64,000 nucleotides of DNA from Enterobacter mori. Lineage in GTDB: Bacteria > Pseudomonadota > Gammaproteobacteria > Enterobacterales > Enterobacteriaceae. The stretch spans positions 4,588,001 through 4,652,000 of the forward strand of contig NZ_CP104285.1 of assembly GCF_025244905.1 (NCBI RefSeq), read 5' to 3'. Below are positions 60,069-64,000 of the stretch, in pieces (positions within the stretch are counted from its first letter, which is position 1; every line of letters begins with the position of its first letter). The position numbers were made by a program, and so were the translations under genes. The notes under the pieces are model-generated. The model saw nothing but the letters and a program-made list of their open reading frames with translations, searched no databases and was not told the DNA's origin.

Positions 60069-60488
60069 TCAGCGGTACTTCACCTCAAGGGTGTCTTTAC
60101 CGTATTTGTTTTCGCTCTGGGTGCCGATAAACGCGCCCAGTTCGACAACCATCATCACGAAGATAATGCTCGGCACCATCCTGCCCACGACCCACGGCAG
60201 GATAGACGGCAGCACTGACCAGTTTCCTGCCACCAGCATCCACGCCAGAATAATCAGAAAAGCCCACGCGCCGGAACGGCCGCGATCGTGCAGGCGTTTC
60301 ACCACCACGGCGGCCGTTGGCCACAGCAGACAGACCAGCGCAAACGCCGCCGTTTGCGTGCTCAGCCACGCGTTATAGGCAACAAAAAACAGAAGCAGCA
60401 TGGCGACAACCCACGTCACCATCCAGACCCAGAAATCACGGCGTCCAATACGCCCTTTGAATGAAAACAGCCACTGCTGTATGGTCAT
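60069..60488 (-). CDS. yiiR: DUF805 inner-membrane protein (YiiR-like)
   Basis: 139 residues from ATG at 60488, with AAGGAAC upstream; the longer frame to 60548 is not supported. It matches E. coli YiiR in segments such as WLFSFKGRIGRRDFW and TVKRLHDRGRSGAWAF-like VVKRLHDRGRSGAWAF, the DUF805 signatures. About four hydrophobic segments are present. Function is unknown. The 3' end abuts the fpr stop. E. coli has uspD and yiiS in between, and these are missing here. Confidence 0.88.
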   Translation of the reverse strand: MTIQQWLFSFKGRIGRRDFWVWMVTWVVAMLLLFFVAYNAWLSTQTAAFALVCLLWPTAAVVVKRLHDRGRSGAWAFLIILAWMLVAGNWSVLPSILPWVVGRMVPSIIFVMMVVELGAFIGTQSENKYGKDTLEVKYR

Positions 60489-60600
60489 GTAAGGTTCCTT
60501 ATTATCGTATAGCGCGCATTTTACCCTGGAGTTGTGACCTTTTGACAAGCCGACCAGATATCGTTTTAATCATGAGCACTTACGGCCAGGGGCAATATTG

Positions 60601-61197
60601 ATGAAATTAACGGCACACTCTCTATTACTGTGTTTAGCGATGCTGAGCGCAGGCAGCTCTCTGCATGCCGCTGAAACCACCGCCCCGACTACAGCGCCGT
60701 ATCTCCTGGCGGGTGCGCCCTCCTTCGACCAATCCATCAGCCAGTTTCGTGAAGCCTTTAATCAGGCCAACCCGAAGCTGCCGCTGGATGAATTTCGCGC
60801 TATTGATAGCGCCCGAGATACCCCAACCCTGACCCGTGCAGCCAGCAAAATTAACGAGAATTTATACGCATCGACGGCACTGGAACGCGGCACGCTAAAA
60901 ATAAAAAGCATGCAGATCACCTGGCTGCCAATCCAGGGGCCGGAACAGAAAGCCGCCAGGGCGAAAGCGCTGGAGTATATGAGCGCCATTTTGCATGCCT
61001 TCACGCCGGCGCTAACGAAATCGCAAAGCCAGCAAAAGCTGCAAAAATTGCTGACGGCAGGTAAAAACAAGCGTTACTACGCCGATACGGAAGGCGCCGT
61101 TCGCTATGTCGTGGCGGATAACGGCGAAAAAGGCCTGACCTTCGCTGTTGAACCGATTAAGCTGGCGCTATCAGACTCACTCGGAGGGGCGAATTAA
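60601..61197 (+). CDS. yiiQ: Exported DUF1454 protein (YiiQ-like)
   Basis: 198 residues (E. coli YiiQ 199). A cleavable signal peptide is evident (MKLTAHSLLLCLAMLSAGSSLHA, cut near residue 23), so the protein is periplasmic. The segment AASKINENLYASTALERGTL and the end ADNGEKGLTFAVEPIKLALS are nearly the same as in E. coli. Function is unknown. In E. coli it also lies between yiiR and tpiA. An upstream in-frame TTG at 60598 is adjacent, but ATG is preferred. Confidence 0.9.
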   Translation: MKLTAHSLLLCLAMLSAGSSLHAAETTAPTTAPYLLAGAPSFDQSISQFREAFNQANPKLPLDEFRAIDSARDTPTLTRAASKINENLYASTALERGTLKIKSMQITWLPIQGPEQKAARAKALEYMSAILHAFTPALTKSQSQQKLQKLLTAGKNKRYYADTEGAVRYVVADNGEKGLTFAVEPIKLALSDSLGGAN

Positions 61198-61308
61198 TGA
61201 CAAAAAGCAAAGCCTTTCAGGGGAAAATCTCTATACTGATTCACAGACCATGCTGCCCATAAGGGCGGCCATATTCCTTAATTCGCTTTTTTAGCGTGGA
61301 GAATTGAA

Positions 61309-62076
61309 ATGCGACATCCTTTAGTGATGGGTAACTGGAAACTGAACGGCAGCCGCCACATGGTAAACGAACTGGTTGCGAACCTGCGTAAAGAGCTGGC
61401 TGGCGTAACCGGCTGTGCGGTTGCTATCGCTCCGCCGGATATGTACCTGGATCTGGCTAAACGTGCCGCTGACGGCAGCCACATCGTGCTGGGCGCGCAG
61501 AACGTTGACGTTAACCTGTCTGGCGCATTCACCGGTGAAACCTCCGCTGAAATGCTGAAAGATATCGGCGCGAAATACATCATCATCGGCCACTCTGAGC
61601 GTCGCACCTACCACAAAGAATCCGACGAGTTCATCGCGAAGAAATTCGCTGTGCTGAAAGAGCAGGGTCTGATCCCGGTTCTGTGCATCGGTGAAACCGA
61701 AGCGGAAAACGAAGCGGGCAAAACTGAAGAAGTGTGCGCACGCCAGATCGACGCAGTGCTGAAAACCCAGGGCGCGGCAGCGTTCGAAGGCGCGGTTATT
61801 GCTTACGAGCCAGTCTGGGCGATCGGTACCGGCAAATCTGCAACTCCTGCACAGGCACAGGCGGTTCACAAATTCATCCGTGACCACATTGCTAAAGCCG
61901 ACGCGAAAGTGGCTGAGCAAGTGATCATCCAGTACGGCGGTTCCGTAAACGCAGCCAACGCTGCTGAGCTGTTCACCCAGCCAGACATCGACGGCGCGCT
62001 GGTTGGCGGTGCATCCCTGAAAGCGGACGCTTTCGCGGTGATCGTTAAAGCAGCAGAAGCGGCTAAACAGGCGTAA
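61309..62076 (+). CDS. tpiA: Triosephosphate isomerase TpiA
   Basis: 255 residues, as in E. coli. It interconverts dihydroxyacetone phosphate and glyceraldehyde 3-phosphate. Catalytic residues are K11 in GNWKLNGS, the His near 95 in IIGHSERR, and the Glu near 167 in [11 protein letters not shown]; the flexible loop 6 follows. TATACT near 61232 is a likely -10, and TGGAGAATTGAA gives a strong ribosome site. Codon use is highly biased, as expected for a glycolytic gene. Confidence 0.98.
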   Translation: MRHPLVMGNWKLNGSRHMVNELVANLRKELAGVTGCAVAIAPPDMYLDLAKRAADGSHIVLGAQNVDVNLSGAFTGETSAEMLKDIGAKYIIIGHSERRTYHKESDEFIAKKFAVLKEQGLIPVLCIGETEAENEAGKTEEVCARQIDAVLKTQGAAAFEGAVIAYEPVWAIGTGKSATPAQAQAVHKFIRDHIAKADAKVAEQVIIQYGGSVNAANAAELFTQPDIDGALVGGASLKADAFAVIVKAAEAAKQA

Positions 62077-62086
62077 TGGCCTTTGT

Positions 62087-62159
62087 GGCGGGTGGCGCTT
62101 CGCTAACCCGCCCTACGGTTCTGTAGGCCCGGTAAGCGTCAGCGCCACCGGGCTTTTTT
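62087..62159. repeat. REP/PU-type pair after tpiA, second unit with T-tract
   Basis: GGCGGGTGGCGCTTCGC...CCCGCCCTACGG and the inverted TAGGCCCGGTAAGCG...CACCGGGC. The second is followed by TTTTTT and so can terminate tpiA. Confidence 0.85.
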
Positions 62160-63462
62160 ACAGCCGTCCCAGCAAGCTAAACCACAGGTAATCCAGCGGC
62201 AGCAGCACCAGATACGTTGCAATGGCCAGCGCGAGACAAAGCACCATTCCCGCTTTTGCAGGCACCTTTCCTAACCCCATCGCTACCACAATCGGCGACG
62301 CCTGATACGGCAGCAGCGGCGTGGAATAGCCCAGCACCTGAATCATGATCACCGACAGCAGCGGAAAACCGGTCGCGTCCGAGAAGCTCTGCGCCAGCGT
62401 GGTATAGAGTGCAGGAACGCCGTTGGCGGTCATGATGAAGTTGAGCGCCGTGGTGATCCCGGTCAACGCGAGGAAACTGGTGAACGGCCTGTCTGCATCC
62501 AGGGGCATAATGCGAAGCAACGCTTCGCCCACTGCCGCTCCAATACCCGTTTGCGTCACAACGATCGCCAGACCGAGAATACCCGCGACGTAAATGCAGG
62601 TACGCATGTTCACGCCCGCTGAAAATTCTTCCCCGGTGATAAAGCCAACGCGCGGCAGCATGACGACGATCGACGCCGCCAGCCCCGTCCACGCGGGCCC
62701 CACGCCGTGCCAGCTCTCCGTCACCCACATCCCCAGTACCACCGCCAGCAGCCAGGCGAGACGCTTTTCGTCCCGCCCCATCGGATCAGACGGTGCCTGT
62801 TCCTTCGGCGGTTTCGGGCTACCGGGAAATAGCCAGCAGATCAGGCCAATCAGGATCAGACCTTTAAGGATACCGAGCACCGGCGTGTGCAGCAGCAGAT
62901 ACGGGACATAGTTCAGGTGAATACCGTACGAGCCCTCCGCCGCACCGCTCATCACCAGATTGGGGACGTTAGCAGGCAGGATAGTGGCCGAGAGCTGGAA
63001 GGTGCCGAACCCAACGGCCAGCGCCAGACCGTACCAGGCGCGAGACCCGTCGGCGATACCGGCGCGTTTTGCCATCGCCGCGACAATCGGCATCAGCAGC
63101 GCAATACGTCCCATGTTCGACGGCATCACAAACGCCAGCGCATAGCTCAGCAGCACCACGCTCGCCACCATCAACACCCAGGAGTCGGTGAGCTTTGCCG
63201 ACAGCGCACGCGCAGCCCTGTCCGCAAGGCCGGTTTTACGGATCGCCACGCCGAGGACAAAACCGCTAAATACCAGCCAGAAAGCCGACGAAGCAAAACC
63301 GCCAAAAATCACCTCCGGCGGGGCAATTTTGGCGACCATCGCCGCCGTGAAAAACAGCAGCGCAGTGATAAATTCCGGCAGCAGCGACGTCGCCCACAGC
63401 ACGATGGTGACGCCAACAATCAGTGAGGGCAGCAGCAGAGGATGCGTTAACCAGAGCGACAT
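62158..63462 (-). CDS. DASS/SLC13-family anion symporter
   Basis: 434 residues with about 11 or 12 hydrophobic segments. I assign it to the divalent anion:sodium symporter family by its start (SLIVGVTIVLWATSLLPEF, TALLFFTAAM) and by re-entrant-loop-like motifs ATILPANVPNLVMSGAA near residue 160 and FIMTANGVPALYTTLAQ near 345. These loops normally hold a dicarboxylate, sulfate or citrate ion; the substrate here cannot be told. E. coli has cdh directly after tpiA, so this gene is extra at this place. It is transcribed toward tpiA, in the same direction as cdh. Confidence 0.8.
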   Translation of the reverse strand: MSLWLTHPLLLPSLIVGVTIVLWATSLLPEFITALLFFTAAMVAKIAPPEVIFGGFASSAFWLVFSGFVLGVAIRKTGLADRAARALSAKLTDSWVLMVASVVLLSYALAFVMPSNMGRIALLMPIVAAMAKRAGIADGSRAWYGLALAVGFGTFQLSATILPANVPNLVMSGAAEGSYGIHLNYVPYLLLHTPVLGILKGLILIGLICWLFPGSPKPPKEQAPSDPMGRDEKRLAWLLAVVLGMWVTESWHGVGPAWTGLAASIVVMLPRVGFITGEEFSAGVNMRTCIYVAGILGLAIVVTQTGIGAAVGEALLRIMPLDADRPFTSFLALTGITTALNFIMTANGVPALYTTLAQSFSDATGFPLLSVIMIQVLGYSTPLLPYQASPIVVAMGLGKVPAKAGMVLCLALAIATYLVLLPLDYLWFSLLGRL

Positions 63463-63535
63463 ACCTGTCTCCTGTAGAATTTTTCAGCAAGTCTACGGCG
63501 ACAGGCAGGACGAGTAAACGCCATTTATAGTGGGC

Positions 63536-64000
63536 TCACTTCAGGATATCGCATTGATGATCCTGAAGTTCCTCCGCCGACGCGCGGTTAAGCATCAGCA
63601 GATTACGCTCGGTCGCCAGCAAAACAAACGATCCGTCCGACTGCTGCGCCATCGCCAGCGCGAAGCGCCCCATATGATCGCGCGCTTCCGGCAGCTCTTC
63701 TGCCAGCATCATAAACGGGCTGCGCTGGACCAGCTCATTTTCCGTCACCCGACGGGCGAGATATTCATGCCCTTCCAGCCCGCCCGGGAACGGTAGCCAC
63801 TGGGTGCTAATTTGCCCCTGAGCGGCATTGAGCTTCTCGCGCACGTTCGGGCGCAGGCAGGAGATATGAATGTGAAAATGGTTTTGCGTGCGACCAGTTG
63901 GGGAGTTGATCGTTAGCGAAATAGCACTGTCAGGCACTTCTGAGCCGCGCTTCAGCGTCATAAAGCTGCGGGACTGCCACGCCAGCCAGAAAAAGTTCGG
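63536..64000 (-). CDS. cdh: CDP-diacylglycerol pyrophosphatase Cdh, 3' part
   Basis: The gene is cut by the right edge of the window. 154 residues are visible, beginning [11 protein letters not shown], of about 250 in E. coli. It hydrolyses CDP-diacylglycerol to phosphatidate and CMP at the inner membrane and has a HIT-like motif, [11 protein letters not shown]. The region SRWLPLPGGL-like [20 protein letters not shown] is well conserved. The missing N-terminus should hold the membrane anchor. Confidence 0.93.
   Translation of the reverse strand, partial: PNFFWLAWQSRSFMTLKRGSEVPDSAISLTINSPTGRTQNHFHIHISCLRPNVREKLNAAQGQISTQWLPFPGGLEGHEYLARRVTENELVQRSPFMMLAEELPEARDHMGRFALAMAQQSDGSFVLLATERNLLMLNRASAEELQDHQCDILK

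Overview
The window is a chromosomal segment of an Enterobacteriaceae close to Enterobacter, Leclercia or Lelliottia. Nearly every protein is a close relative of an Escherichia coli K-12 housekeeping protein, usually of the same length. The 16S, 23S and 5S genes are enterobacterial, GC content is moderately high, and the gaps carry typical enterobacterial palindromic repeats. I see no prophage, insertion sequence, CRISPR array, toxin-antitoxin pair or defence system. Gene assignments and comparisons with E. coli rest on remembered protein sequences and gene order, not on a search.

Layout from left to right. 1-2300: end of the L-lactate operon (lldR 3' part, lldD) and the tRNA methyltransferase trmL. 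2310-11417: branched-chain amino acid genes ilvC (-), ilvY (+) and the attenuated operon ilvL-ilvX-ilvG-M-E-D-A (-), with an intact ilvG. 11760-14588: yifB, maoP and hdfR. 14651-20343: a complete rRNA operon on the minus strand, transcribed 16S-Ile-Ala-23S-5S-Asp-Trp. 20395-28282: murI, btuB with its cobalamin riboswitch, trmA, yijD, fabR, sthA, oxyR and the small RNA OxyS. 28384-32890: argHBC (-) and argE (+) around ARG boxes. 33161-38577: ppc, an AraC-type regulator, fsaB and gldA. 38669-46364: katG, then the methionine genes metF, metL, metB and their repressor metJ. 46413-55270: rpmE, priA, cytR, ftsN, hslVU, menA, rraA and zapB. 55670-60068: the glycerol operon glpFKX, then fpr. 60069-64000: a DUF805 membrane protein, a yiiQ-type exported protein, tpiA, an extra DASS-family anion permease and the 3' part of cdh.

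The genes form several coherent units. The ilv genes make up almost the whole isoleucine/valine pathway, with attenuation (ilvL) and an activator (ilvY). The arg genes share one divergent control region. The met genes share MetJ boxes. OxyR, OxyS and KatG belong to the peroxide response. GlpF, GlpK, GlpX, TpiA, FsaB, GldA and Ppc cover glycerol and triose metabolism and its link to the TCA cycle.

The main points of interest are architectural or regulatory. The rRNA operon has murI on one side (as E. coli rrnB) and aspT-trpT-hdfR on the other (as rrnC), with an Ile-Ala spacer found in neither. trmL abuts ilvC, a junction absent from E. coli. Three tandem MetJ-like boxes lie over the likely btuB promoter, beside trmA. 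A 16-codon ilvX homologue is preserved. OxyS keeps its A-rich linker but has a changed 3' loop. A permease sits between tpiA and cdh, while several K-12 genes (eptC, the frw/pfl/ptsA cluster, uspD, yiiS) are missing from these positions. I found no evidence of a previously undescribed multi-gene system.
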